Source: Streptomyces beijiangensis
GTDB taxonomy: Bacteria; Actinomycetota; Actinomycetes; Streptomycetales; Streptomycetaceae
Reading direction: 5' to 3'
Assembly (NCBI RefSeq): GCF_017315755.1
Contig: NZ_JAFLRJ010000096.1
Span: 1 to 64,000 of the forward strand
Length of the DNA: 64,000 nucleotides
Shown: piece by piece, positions 1-8,054 of the stretch
Numbering within the stretch: the stretch's first letter is position 1
How the letters are laid out: each line of letters opens with the position of its first letter
Made by a program: the position numbers and the translations under genes
Notes under the pieces: generated by a model
What the model saw: only the letters and a program-made list of their open reading frames with translations
Told to the model about the DNA's origin: nothing
The model's database searches: none

Positions 1-341
1 CCCGCGGCCCCACACACAGCCGTCCGCGATCTCCCCGGCGAAGGGGTGGTGCGTCCAGTCCTGCGCATTGGCCGGTACGACGTCGGTGTGCCCGTGGATC
101 AGCAGCGCGGGCCGCGACGGGTCCTCGCCCTCGATCCGGGCCACGGTCGAGGCCCGCCCGGGATGGGACTCGAAGATCTGCGGCTCCAGGCCGACCTCGG
201 CGAGCTTCTCCGCCACGTACTCGGCGGCGGCCCGCGCTGCTGATCCACGGGCACACCGACGTCGTACCGGCCAATGCGCAGGACTGGACGCACCACCCCT
301 TCGCCGGGGAGATCGCGGACGGCTGTGTGTGGGGCCGCGGG
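1..341. repeat. 115-bp perfect inverted repeat (foldback) at window edge
   Basis: Bases 1-115 are the exact reverse complement of 227-341, with a 111-base spacer (116-226). The minus strand of the spacer plus left arm translates as the N-terminal part of the same M20 peptidase that continues on the plus strand from about 227 (minus-strand peptide runs AAEYVAEKLAEVGLEPQIF and on into RPALLIHGHTDVV). One gene is therefore written in two opposing orientations joined at the inner arm boundary. This is the typical shape of a chimeric foldback read or a contig-end misassembly. A real inversion-duplication is possible but less likely. Confidence 0.93.
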
Positions 342-1316
342 GCCGTCGACATGAAGGACATGGACGCGATGACCCTCGCGGTCGTACGCGACAGGATGCG
401 CAGCGGCCGCAAGCCCCCGCGCGACATCGTGCTCGCCTTCCTCGCCGACGAGGAGGCCGGCGGCACGTACGGGGCCCGGCATCTCGTCGACAAGCACCCG
501 GACCTCTTCGAGGGCGTGACGGAGGCCATCGGCGAGGTGGGCGGCTTCTCCTTCACCGTCAACGAGAACCTGCGGCTGTATCTCGTGGAGACGGCCCAGA
601 AGGGCATGCACTGGATGCGGCTCACCGTGGACGGCACCGCCGGGCACGGGTCGATGACCAACAACGACAACGCCATCACCGAGCTGTGCGAGGCCGTCGG
701 ACGCCTCGGCAACCACAAGTGGCCGGTGCGCGTGACCAAGACCGTGCGGTCCTTCCTCGACGAGCTCTCCGACGCACTGGGCACCCCGCTCGACCCGGAG
801 GACATGGAGGCCACGCTCGCCAAGCTCGGCGGGATCGCCAAGATGATCGGCGCGACGCTGAAGAACTCGGCCGCACCGACCATGCTCGGCGCCGGGTACA
901 AGGTGAACGTCATCCCCGGGCAGGCCACCGCCCATGTCGACGGGCGCTTCCTGCCGGGTTACGAGGAGGAGTTCCTCACCGACCTCGACAAGATCCTCGG
1001 CCCGCGGGTCAGGCGCGAGGACGTCCACGGCGACAAGGCGCTGGAGACCAGCTTCGACGGGGACCTGGTGGACGCCATGCAGGTGGCGCTGAAGGCGGAG
1101 GACCCGATCGCGCGCGCCGTGCCGTACATGCTCTCCGGCGGCACCGACGCCAAGTCCTTCGACGACCTCGGGATCCGCTGCTTCGGCTTCGCACCGCTGA
1201 AGCTGCCGCCGGAGCTGGACTTCGCCGGAATGTTCCACGGGGTCGACGAGCGGGTGCCCGTCGACGGGCTGAAGTTCGGCGTCCGTGTTCTGGACCGATT
1301 CCTGGACAAGTGCTGA
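228..1316 (+). CDS. M20/M25/M40 family metallopeptidase, 5' part disrupted
   Basis: Zinc-dependent amidohydrolase of the ArgE/DapE/carboxypeptidase G2 superfamily, probably cytoplasmic and acting on a peptide or N-acyl amino acid. Visible motifs are HGHTDVV (metal-binding His and Asp), GRGAVDMKD (bridging Asp), DEEAGG (catalytic Glu pair), VDGRFLPG in the dimerisation/lid region, and a late His in MFHGVDERVP. The coding frame is open leftward to about 228, but the normal N-terminal 60 to 90 residues are missing on this strand. Residues that should precede RPALLIHG lie inverted on the minus strand at 1-226. The window therefore shows no real start codon; a GTG at 327 is in frame but lies inside the conserved core. 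Family assignment is firm, substrate unknown. Confidence 0.85.
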   Translation, partial: RPALLIHGHTDVVPANAQDWTHHPFAGEIADGCVWGRGAVDMKDMDAMTLAVVRDRMRSGRKPPRDIVLAFLADEEAGGTYGARHLVDKHPDLFEGVTEAIGEVGGFSFTVNENLRLYLVETAQKGMHWMRLTVDGTAGHGSMTNNDNAITELCEAVGRLGNHKWPVRVTKTVRSFLDELSDALGTPLDPEDMEATLAKLGGIAKMIGATLKNSAAPTMLGAGYKVNVIPGQATAHVDGRFLPGYEEEFLTDLDKILGPRVRREDVHGDKALETSFDGDLVDAMQVALKAEDPIARAVPYMLSGGTDAKSFDDLGIRCFGFAPLKLPPELDFAGMFHGVDERVPVDGLKFGVRVLDRFLDKC

Positions 1317-1459
1317 AACGACACGCCAGGTAATCGGCCGCCCGTACTAATTGACTGGAAAGAGTGAAAGGGATCGTACGCTCGTAGCCGCATGGGTTCC
1401 GCCTCGTTACAGGTGGTGCAGTCCGCGGCTGGGACTGCATTTGCCTACTAGGAGGAACC

Positions 1460-1693
1460 ATGATCAAGAAGGTCGTCGCTGCTGCGGCTGTCACTGGTGG
1501 TCTCGTGCTCGCTGGTGCGGGTATGGCCGTCGCCGATTCGGGCGCTCAGGGTGCCGCTGTGCACTCTCCCGGCGTCCTTTCGGGCAACGTCATCCAGGTG
1601 CCCGTTCACATCCCGGTGAACGCGTGCGGCAACACGGTCTCCGTGATCGGGCTGCTGAACCCCACCTTCGGCAACACCTGTGTCAACAACTGA
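1460..1693 (+). CDS. chpH: Short chaplin, ChpH type
   Basis: A 77-residue secreted hydrophobic protein. Chaplins assemble into amyloid-like fibrils at the surface of aerial hyphae and spores and lower water surface tension. A Sec signal peptide occupies about residues 1-26 (cut after AVADS-type residues), followed by a single chaplin domain with the conserved cysteine pair C56 and C74 and the core NACGNTVSVIGLLNPTFGNTC. Length and sequence match ChpH rather than the slightly longer ChpE. A strong ribosome site (AGGAGGA) sits 6 bases before the ATG. The neighbouring chpC and the hairpin at 1730-1762 show separate transcription with possible read-through. Family and name are well supported. Confidence 0.95.
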   Translation: MIKKVVAAAAVTGGLVLAGAGMAVADSGAQGAAVHSPGVLSGNVIQVPVHIPVNACGNTVSVIGLLNPTFGNTCVNN

Positions 1694-1729
1694 CGTTGAG
1701 CCCGAGCCTGTGAGGCTCTGAGCACCGGC

Positions 1730-1762
1730 GGCCCCGGAGTGCGCGCCATGCACTCCGGGGCC
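1730..1762 (+). terminator. Hairpin terminator after chpH
   Basis: Perfect 13-bp stem (GGCCCCGGAGTGC paired with GCACTCCGGGGCC) with a 7-base loop, 37 bases after the chpH stop and before chpC. There is no U-tract, as is usual in Streptomyces. It may reduce read-through so that chpH and chpC are expressed at different levels. Confidence 0.8.
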
Positions 1763-1832
1763 GCAGGGCATTCCGCCCGCCGGCAATCAGGCCTGCGGGC
1801 TTTCCGGAAGGCAGAAGGCAGGGAACCCACCT

Positions 1833-2516
1833 ATGCGCCAGGTCACGAAAAAGGGCCTGATCACGATGGCGGCCGCGAGCGGTGTACTCGCCATGAGCGG
1901 CGGCTATGCGCACGCCGACTCGACGGCGAACGGAAACGCCTCGAATTCCCCCGGCGTGCTGTCGGGGAATTCCGTCGAGGTCCCGGTACACATCCCGGTC
2001 AATGCGTGCGGCAACACTGCCAATGTTGTCGGGCTGCTCAATCCGGCGGCCGGCAACAGCTGCTCCAACACCTCCGCCGCCTCCGCGAAGGGCGGCGGAT
2101 CCACCGCCCGGGGCACGACCGGCAATTCGCCCGGCGTCGGCTCGGGCAACAAGATCCAGGTGCCGGTCGACGTCCCCGTGAACGCCTGCGGGAACAGCGT
2201 CACCATCGGCGGGCTCGGCAATGCCGCCCAGGGCAACGACTGCTCGAACGGCTCGCGCGCCGTCCCCCCGCCCGGGGTCGACAACCCGCCGAACCCCGGT
2301 ACGCCGGGGACGCCGCAGCACCCGGGTACCCCCGGCACGCCGAGCACGCGTGCGATCCCCCCGAACGCCCCGGTGGCGCAGACCATCACCATGCCGAAGG
2401 CCACCGAGCAGCTGGCGGAGACCGGTGCCGGCTCGATCGAGCTGGCGGTCCCGGCCGCTGCGGGTCTGCTTCTCGCGGGCGCGGTTCTCTACCGCAGGGC
2501 GCGTTCAGCCGCCTAG
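1833..2516 (+). CDS. chpC: Long chaplin with sortase signal, ChpC type
   Basis: A 227-residue cell-wall anchored chaplin. It has a signal peptide (about 1-29) and two chaplin domains (about 36-78 and 96-138), each with a conserved cysteine pair and the VPVNACGN core. A proline/glycine/threonine linker follows (about 146-180, PGTPGTP type). Sortase substrate motif LAETG is at 194-198, then a membrane helix and an Arg-rich tail (RRARS). The sortase that would anchor it is not in this window. The second domain reads IPV as VPVDVPVN and has a shortened LGNAAQG loop. Long chaplins anchor short-chaplin fibrils such as ChpH. Identity as ChpC rests on the pairing with chpH. Confidence 0.92.
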   Translation: MRQVTKKGLITMAAASGVLAMSGGYAHADSTANGNASNSPGVLSGNSVEVPVHIPVNACGNTANVVGLLNPAAGNSCSNTSAASAKGGGSTARGTTGNSPGVGSGNKIQVPVDVPVNACGNSVTIGGLGNAAQGNDCSNGSRAVPPPGVDNPPNPGTPGTPQHPGTPGTPSTRAIPPNAPVAQTITMPKATEQLAETGAGSIELAVPAAAGLLLAGAVLYRRARSAA

Positions 2517-2541
2517 CGGGCCGCTCGCGCAACACGGAATG

Positions 2542-2577
2542 ACGGATCGGGCCCCGCTTCGGCGGGGCCCGATCCGT
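2542..2577. terminator. Bidirectional terminator between chpC and the DUF5703 gene
   Basis: A 16-bp perfect stem with a TTCG tetraloop (ACGGATCGGGCCCCGC and its complement) lies between two convergent genes. TTCG-capped GC stems are very stable, and the site can serve both strands. Confidence 0.9.
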
Positions 2578-2579
2578 CT

Positions 2580-2768
2580 TCACCAGGTGGCGCGTACCTG
2601 ACGAATGATCCGCCGGCGCAGCCGCACTCTGCGGCTGCCGTCCCGGTGCAGACTCAGTCGGTCCAACTCCCAGTGTCCGTACTCGGCGTGGTCGGTCAGC
2701 AGGCGGGTCGCATCCTTGCGGGAGACCCCGCGCGGGACGTACACGTCGACAAATTCGTATTCCGGCAT
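2580..2768 (-). CDS. DUF5703 family small protein
   Basis: A 62-residue basic protein starting MPEYEFVDVYVPRGVSRKDA and ending with an arginine-rich stretch (RRVRLRRRIIRQVRATW). I recognise it as the actinobacterial DUF5703 family, found at this position next to the chaplins in streptomycetes. No catalytic motif or membrane segment is visible. The basic C-terminus could bind nucleic acid, but that is only inference. Its start is divergent from the next gene (2816), with a 47-base gap holding both promoters. Confidence 0.82.
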   Translation of the reverse strand: MPEYEFVDVYVPRGVSRKDATRLLTDHAEYGHWELDRLSLHRDGSRRVRLRRRIIRQVRATW

Positions 2769-2815
2769 CGCATCTATTGTGCAAGGAGAGGCCCGGTACG
2801 GATAGCGTCTGTCCC

Positions 2816-3478
2816 ATGTCTGATGCTGCGCAGCTCACCGCTGCCGAGGTACGCGCCGCCGCCGAGTCGGTCAAAGCCGCGCTGGACCGTCACCTCGAGG
2901 CGGTCGAAGCCCGCACGGGTGAGGACGACCCGGCTGTCTACGACGCGTTCAACGCGCTCGCCGCGGCCGCGGAGGCCTACGACGAGAAGCTCTACGACCG
3001 CTACGACGAGGTCACGCCTTTCGAGATTCCCGGAGCCGACGACGCGCTTCCGCCGTACGGAGGGCCCGAGGAGCCTCATGCGCTCAGCGTCCTGATCCGC
3101 CGCGACTACGCGGTTGCCGAGCCGCAGCGGCTGCTCGCCCAGGCGCAGCGGATCGCCGATCTCGACCCCGATGCGGACTCGACGGCCGGCGGGGTGGTCG
3201 GCAGCAGCGTCCATGCCGCGGTCGGTGTGCTCTTCGGCGAGTACGAACCGGATGAAATCGCCTCCCGCCACAAGGAGTTCGGCCTTGAGGAGGGCGATTC
3301 GACGCTGTGGGTGTCGGCGGCGGACGAGCTGACGGAGCCGGGGGAGTGGCTCAACACCCCCTTCGACCAGGCCGATCCGACCCAGGTGGTGTGCCGCTTC
3401 GACGTCAGCTCCGTCTTCGACGAGGACGAGCTCCTCGACGACGAGGACGAGGACGTGCTGGAGGGCGAAGGGGTCTGA
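2816..3478 (+). CDS. Conserved acidic hypothetical protein
   Basis: A 220-residue, strongly acidic soluble protein beginning MSDAAQLTAAEVRAAAESVK. The N-terminal half is predicted alpha-helical. The C-terminus is an Asp/Glu run (EDELLDDEDEDVLEGE). No signal peptide, membrane segment or enzyme motif is visible. I chose the ATG at 2816 because the codons upstream (from a GTG at 2777) overlap the divergent promoter region and encode nothing conserved. It is followed by a very strong hairpin at 3499-3543. I recognise it only as a conserved Streptomyces protein without known function. Confidence 0.78.
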   Translation: MSDAAQLTAAEVRAAAESVKAALDRHLEAVEARTGEDDPAVYDAFNALAAAAEAYDEKLYDRYDEVTPFEIPGADDALPPYGGPEEPHALSVLIRRDYAVAEPQRLLAQAQRIADLDPDADSTAGGVVGSSVHAAVGVLFGEYEPDEIASRHKEFGLEEGDSTLWVSAADELTEPGEWLNTPFDQADPTQVVCRFDVSSVFDEDELLDDEDEDVLEGEGV

Positions 3479-3498
3479 CCGTCCGACCCCGCACGACA

Positions 3499-3543
3499 TG
3501 ATGGAGGGCTGGTACCGGGGCACCCGGTACCAGCCCTCCATCA
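3499..3543. terminator. 21-bp perfect-stem bidirectional terminator
   Basis: TGATGGAGGGCTGGTACCGG plus one G pairs perfectly with 3523-3543 around a 3-base loop (GCA). It separates two convergent genes, ending 2 bases before the TAA stop of the minus-strand gene. The stem is unusually long and perfect for a chromosomal terminator. Confidence 0.9.
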
Positions 3544-3544
3544 G

Positions 3545-5788
3545 TTACTCGGCCGTCGGCCGCAGCAGCGTACGCAGCCGGGTCGTGCGTTCCTGTGCCG
3601 GTACGCCGGCCACCGCGTGCGGCAGCGCCTGCTCCACCCCGTGCACCACCGAAAGATGCCGCTCGCCGCGGCTGAAGGCGGTGTAGACCCACGGACGGCT
3701 GAGCGCCTGGGCGGCATCCCCGGGCAGGACGACGACCACGGCGGGCCAGCGCATGCCGGCCGCCTGGTGCGCGGTGAGCGCCCAGCCGTGCCGCAGCGCC
3801 GTCTCCACCTGCTCCTTCGGTACGACCACGGACGTGCCCGCGCAGTCCAGGTGCAGCCCCTGTGCGTCGGCCGAGACCACCGTCCCCGGCAACGTCCTGC
3901 CGGGCGCTGTCACATACGCGACGCGGTCGCCCGGGTCGAAACCGGCGAACCGGCCGGGCCCCGGGTTCAGCCGCTCCTTGAGCGCCGCGTTCAGGGCGCG
4001 GGTGCCGGCCGAACCGCCGTGGCCGGGGGTGATGACCTGGGTGTCGGACGACGGTACGCCGATGACCCTCGGCACGGAGTCCGCGACCAGCTGGACCGTA
4101 CGGTGCACGGCCTCGCCCGCGTCGCGCACCGGGACGATGACGACTTCCCTGCCGGGTGCGTCGACCTGGTTCAGCTCGCCGATGCCGATGCCGGAGACCA
4201 GCTCGCCGATGGGTCCCGCGTCGGGCGTGCGCGAGGCGATCTGCGGGCACGCACGGGACGCCAGGAGATCGGCGAACACCTGGCCCGCACCGGCCGAACC
4301 GAGCAGGCCGGGGTCGCCGCTGAGGGTCAGCCGGCTGCCGTCGGGGAGCGACTCGACCAGCATCGCCGCTGTCTCGACGTCGAGTTGGGGGGAGTCCACG
4401 ACCGCGAGCAGGTCCAGGGCGAACGCGCCGTCCCCGTCCCTGCCAGGGCCCTCGGCGCCGGAGAGCAGACCGGAGACGGTGACCGCGGCCGAGGCGTCGT
4501 CGAAGGCCGCGGCCAGGCGCTGCCTGCCGTCGGCACTGTGGGCGGCGGCGTATGCGCGCAGCCCGAGCGCACGGGCCGCGGCGACCAGCGCGGTCACCTC
4601 GGCGCGGGAGGCCTCGCCGCCTGTGTGGGCGACCAGTCCGTTCGCGGCGACCGCCCGGATCAGCTCTACGGCCGAAGGCGATGCGGAACCGCCGGTGACG
4701 GACTCCCAGTCCGGCCCGTCCTGCGGGGCGGGAGCGTTCGCGAGCCGGGCGAGTCCGTCGGCGAGGCTCTCCTCGGCCATCGCGTACCGCTCCAGGCCGA
4801 GCAGGATCCGTACCGGCTGCTCGGGCTCCTCCTCGCCCTCCTCCACGGGAGCGGGGGCGGGAGCGTCGTCAAGGGGGTCCTGGAAGACCAGCACGGTGCC
4901 GTCCTCGATCGCGCTCTGCAGGGCCTCGTCCGGGTCGGGTACGGATCGCTCGGCGAGCGCCGCCCGTACCGCCGACGACTCCAGTGCGGTGTGCCCCTGC
5001 AGGGCGGCCCGGTCGAGGAGCCAGCCGACCAGCGCGGCGGCCCGCCGCTCGTCACCGGGAGTGCATTCCGCGCCGAGCAGGGCCCGCGCGAAGGTGTCCG
5101 CCTGCTCGGGGCGCACGCCGGGGACGGAGAGGAGCTTCCAGGGGTCTTCGCGCAGCGCATCCGCCGCCTGTTCGCCGAGCGCCTCGGCGGCCTGCGCGGC
5201 AAGCGCCTCGGGCGCGCCGCCCTCGGCGAGCAGGGCGCTGACGGCGGAGACCGTGGACGGCGCGGCGGCGGCCGGGGCCATCGGTTCCTGCGTCCGCACG
5301 GGTGCGGGTGCGGACGCGGGCGCCTCGGGTTCGGGGCGGCGGGGCGCGGGTGCGGTCTGCGGGACGAAGGCGGGCTTCTCGCCGCTCTCCACGGCCCGTA
5401 CGGCCGCGAGCAGATCGGCGGCCGTCCCGCTGAGCTTGGTGCCCGCGGCGACCGGCTCGGCCCGCTCGGCCTTGCGCTGCTCGATCTTGGCCCGCAACTC
5501 GCGCTGTGCGGCCAACTCGGCCTGCGCCTCGGACACCGCCGGGGCCGCGGCTGCAGCCCCGTCACCGGTATCGGTGGCGCTCTCGGTCCCGTCGGCCTCG
5601 GTCTCGGCCTCGGTCTCGGCGTCGGCCTCGGTCTCCGGTTCGGGATCCGTGGTGGCTCCGGTGTCCGGTGCGGATTCTGCTTCGGGGGTGGTGCCCGGGT
5701 CCGGCGCGGTGTCCGTTCCGGAGGGCTCGGTGTCCGGGCCGGCCTCGGCCTCGGTGCTGGCCTCGGTGGCGAGGCGGTCCGTACTCAC
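3545..5788 (-). CDS. RecD2-like helix-hairpin-helix protein lacking ATPase motifs
   Basis: A 747-residue protein. Residues 1-80 are Glu/Asp/Thr/Pro-rich low complexity and 85-112 a charged helix. A RecD2-type helix-hairpin-helix follows at 214-240 (DPWKLLSVPGVRPEQADTFA). The helicase fold then runs from 370 to 720, with a motif IV-like QVITPGHGGSAGTRALN (584-600), motif V-like WALTAHQAAGM (669-679) and motif VI-like YTAFSRGERHL (702-712). The ATP-binding motifs are lost: Walker A GGPGTGKTT is GGEASRAEV (390-398), Walker B VDEASM is VDSPQL (464-469), and GDxxQLPSV is GDPGLLGSA (491-499). It is probably a DNA-binding pseudohelicase. The GTG start overlaps the stop of the upstream aldo/keto reductase gene by 4 bases (GTGA), implying translational coupling. 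Confidence 0.8.
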   Translation of the reverse strand: MSTDRLATEASTEAEAGPDTEPSGTDTAPDPGTTPEAESAPDTGATTDPEPETEADAETEAETEADGTESATDTGDGAAAAAPAVSEAQAELAAQRELRAKIEQRKAERAEPVAAGTKLSGTAADLLAAVRAVESGEKPAFVPQTAPAPRRPEPEAPASAPAPVRTQEPMAPAAAAPSTVSAVSALLAEGGAPEALAAQAAEALGEQAADALREDPWKLLSVPGVRPEQADTFARALLGAECTPGDERRAAALVGWLLDRAALQGHTALESSAVRAALAERSVPDPDEALQSAIEDGTVLVFQDPLDDAPAPAPVEEGEEEPEQPVRILLGLERYAMAEESLADGLARLANAPAPQDGPDWESVTGGSASPSAVELIRAVAANGLVAHTGGEASRAEVTALVAAARALGLRAYAAAHSADGRQRLAAAFDDASAAVTVSGLLSGAEGPGRDGDGAFALDLLAVVDSPQLDVETAAMLVESLPDGSRLTLSGDPGLLGSAGAGQVFADLLASRACPQIASRTPDAGPIGELVSGIGIGELNQVDAPGREVVIVPVRDAGEAVHRTVQLVADSVPRVIGVPSSDTQVITPGHGGSAGTRALNAALKERLNPGPGRFAGFDPGDRVAYVTAPGRTLPGTVVSADAQGLHLDCAGTSVVVPKEQVETALRHGWALTAHQAAGMRWPAVVVVLPGDAAQALSRPWVYTAFSRGERHLSVVHGVEQALPHAVAGVPAQERTTRLRTLLRPTAE

Positions 5789-6768
5789 AGCTCGGTCCAG
5801 TCCTGGTCGGGATAGCGGTGTATGGGCGCCGACACATCGTCGAGAGCCCGGCAGATCTCATCCGGAAGACTAAGCGCCTCCACTGACAATGCGGCCGTGA
5901 GCTGCTGCGCGTTGCGCGCGCCGACGATCGGGGCGACCACTCCGGGCCGGTCCCTGACCCAGGCGAGCGCGACCTCCAGCGGCGTGGTGGCGAGCCCGTC
6001 GGCGGCTATGGCGACGGCGTCCACGATCCGGCTGGCGGTCTCGTCGAGGTACGGCTCGACGAACGGCGCCAGCTGCTCCGAGCCGCCGCGCGAGTCCACG
6101 GGCGTGGCGTTGCGGTACTTGCCGGTCAGCACCCCGCGCCCCAGCGGCGACGAGGGCAGCAGGCCGACCCCCAGATCCAGCGCGGCAGGAAGCACCTCGC
6201 GCTCCACGCCGCGCTGCAGCAGCGAGTACTCCATCTGCGTGCTGGCGAGTCTGGTCCGTACACCCGGCGCGGCCAGCTGCCAGGTCGCCGCCTTCGCCAG
6301 CTGCCAGCCGGAGTAGTTCGAGACCCCCGCGTAGCGCGCCCGGCCGCTGCTCACCGCGATGTCCAGCGCCTGCAGCGTCTCGTCCAGCGGGGTCTCGGGG
6401 TCGAAGGCGTGCACCTGCCAGACATCGACGTAGTCGGTGCCAAGACGCTCCAGTGAGGCGTCGAGCGCGGACAGCAGGTGCCCGCGCGAGCCGTTGAAGC
6501 GGCGGTCCGGGTCCGGCACGCTGCCCGCCTTGGTCGCGATGACCAGGTCGCGCCGCGGAACCAGCCGCTCCACCAACTGTCCGAGCAGATACTCCGCTTC
6601 GCCGTCGCCGTACACATCGGCCGTGTCGACGAGGGTGCCGCCCGCCTCCCAGAACACCTTCATCAGTTCGGCGGCGTCGTGTTCGTCGGTGCCGCGCCCC
6701 CAGGTGAGGGTGCCGAGCCCTATCCGGGATACGCGCAGGCCCGTACGGCCGAGATGCCTCTGCTCCAT
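5785..6768 (-). CDS. Aldo/keto reductase
   Basis: A 327-residue NADPH-dependent oxidoreductase of the aldo/keto reductase superfamily, cytoplasmic TIM barrel. The catalytic tetrad is visible: D in DTADVYGDGEAE with Y following, K in IATKAG, and H in WQVHAFD. The late nucleotide-binding segment APIVGARNAQQL is present. I chose the ATG at 6768 (MEQRHLGRTGLRVSRIGLG) because the family starts there and the 24 codons upstream encode no conserved sequence. The stop overlaps the start of the RecD2-like gene. The substrate cannot be told from sequence. Confidence 0.9.
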   Translation of the reverse strand: MEQRHLGRTGLRVSRIGLGTLTWGRGTDEHDAAELMKVFWEAGGTLVDTADVYGDGEAEYLLGQLVERLVPRRDLVIATKAGSVPDPDRRFNGSRGHLLSALDASLERLGTDYVDVWQVHAFDPETPLDETLQALDIAVSSGRARYAGVSNYSGWQLAKAATWQLAAPGVRTRLASTQMEYSLLQRGVEREVLPAALDLGVGLLPSSPLGRGVLTGKYRNATPVDSRGGSEQLAPFVEPYLDETASRIVDAVAIAADGLATTPLEVALAWVRDRPGVVAPIVGARNAQQLTAALSVEALSLPDEICRALDDVSAPIHRYPDQDWTEL

Positions 6769-6897
6769 GGGCGCTGAGATTACTGGCCAGGACCGCACTC
6801 GTTGGAAGCCTGTGGACAACTCGCCCCTGACGGATCGCACTTCTGCGCGTTAGAGTCCCCGTGACAGGGACGTTACTGATCGGTAAGGAGAGCGGCC

Positions 6898-7947
6898 ATG
6901 CGGCTCGGAATCAACCTCGGGTACTGGGGCGCCGGGATGGACGGCGACAACCTCGCCGTGGCGCAGGAGGCAGACCGCCTCGGCTACGACGTCTGCTGGG
7001 CCGCCGAGGCCTACGGCTCCGACGTCCCCACCGTCCTGGCCTGGGTAGCAGCCCAGACGGAGCGCATCGACATCGGCTCCGCGATCATGCAGATCCCGGC
7101 CCGCCAGCCCGCGATGACCGCGATGACGGCCGCCACCCTCGACTCGCTCACCAAGGGCCGCTTCCGGCTCGGCCTCGGTGTGTCGGGACCCCAGGTCTCC
7201 GAGGGCTGGTACGGCGTCAAGTTCGACAAGCCGCTCTCCAGGACGCGCGAGTACGTGGAGATCGTCCGCAAGGCCATGTCCCGCGAGCGGCTCAGCTACG
7301 AGGGTCAGCACTGGACCCTTCCGCTGCCGGAAGGACCGGGCAAGCCGATCAAGCTGACCGTCCACCCCGAGCGTGAGCACATCCCGCTCTACATCGCCGC
7401 GATCGGCCCCAAGAACCTTGAGCAGACCGGTGAGATCGCCGACGGCGCGCTGCTGATCTTCCCGTCCGCGGACCACCTCGAGGACACCGCGATCAAGCAC
7501 ATCCGCGCGGGCCGCGAGAAGGCCGGCAAGACCATGGAGGGCTTCGACGTCTGCCCGACGCTGCCGCTCGCGCTCGGCGACGACGTGCACGCGCTGGCCG
7601 ACATGTTCCGTCCGTACACCGCGCTGTACGTGGGCGGCATGGGCAGCCGCAAGCAGAACTTCTACAACCAGCTCGCCCAGCGCATGGGGTACGAGAAGGA
7701 GGCCGCCGAGATCCAGGACAAGTACCTGACCGGCGACAAGACCGGCGCGGCCGCCGCCGTACCGCACCAGCTCATCGACTCGACCACGCTGCTCGGCACG
7801 GTGGACCGCATCGCCGAGCGGATGCAGGCGTACGCCGCGGCCGGGGTCACCACCCTGACGCTGGCTCCGGCCGGCTTCACCCTGGACGAGCGGGTGGCGG
7901 CGCTGCGGGCGGGCACCGAGGCGCTGGAGCGCGCGGGTCTCGCGTAA
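6898..7947 (+). CDS. LLM class F420-dependent oxidoreductase
   Basis: A 349-residue luciferase-like monooxygenase superfamily enzyme (TIM barrel) beginning MRLGINLGYWGAGMDGDN. The conserved LGLGVSGPQVSEGWYG segment and the C-terminal VTTLTLAPAGF resemble actinobacterial F420-dependent reductases. The cofactor is therefore inferred to be F420 rather than FMN. It is preceded by GGTAAGGAGAG as ribosome site, is transcribed away from the aldo/keto reductase, and ends in a shared hairpin with the convergent corA-like gene. The substrate is unknown. Confidence 0.87.
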   Translation: MRLGINLGYWGAGMDGDNLAVAQEADRLGYDVCWAAEAYGSDVPTVLAWVAAQTERIDIGSAIMQIPARQPAMTAMTAATLDSLTKGRFRLGLGVSGPQVSEGWYGVKFDKPLSRTREYVEIVRKAMSRERLSYEGQHWTLPLPEGPGKPIKLTVHPEREHIPLYIAAIGPKNLEQTGEIADGALLIFPSADHLEDTAIKHIRAGREKAGKTMEGFDVCPTLPLALGDDVHALADMFRPYTALYVGGMGSRKQNFYNQLAQRMGYEKEAAEIQDKYLTGDKTGAAAAVPHQLIDSTTLLGTVDRIAERMQAYAAAGVTTLTLAPAGFTLDERVAALRAGTEALERAGLA

Positions 7948-7972
7948 CGCGAGAGACAAAGAAAAAGCTCTG

Positions 7973-8014
7973 CGGCCGTGGTGGGGGCTCGGGGGGTCTT
8001 CCCCGCCACGGCCG
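7973..8014. terminator. Bidirectional terminator
   Basis: CGGCCGTGGTGGGG pairs with CCCCGCCACGGCCG (one G-U) around a 14-base loop, between the convergent oxidoreductase and CorA-like genes. Confidence 0.8.
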
Positions 8015-8054
8015 TCACGCAGCACAACGCCTCACGGGCGCGGGGGTTACGGCA

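Noticed and set aside
1317..1459. A defined BldN-type promoter for chpH
   Set aside because: The region must contain the promoter, but I could not match -35 and -10 elements with enough certainty to annotate them.
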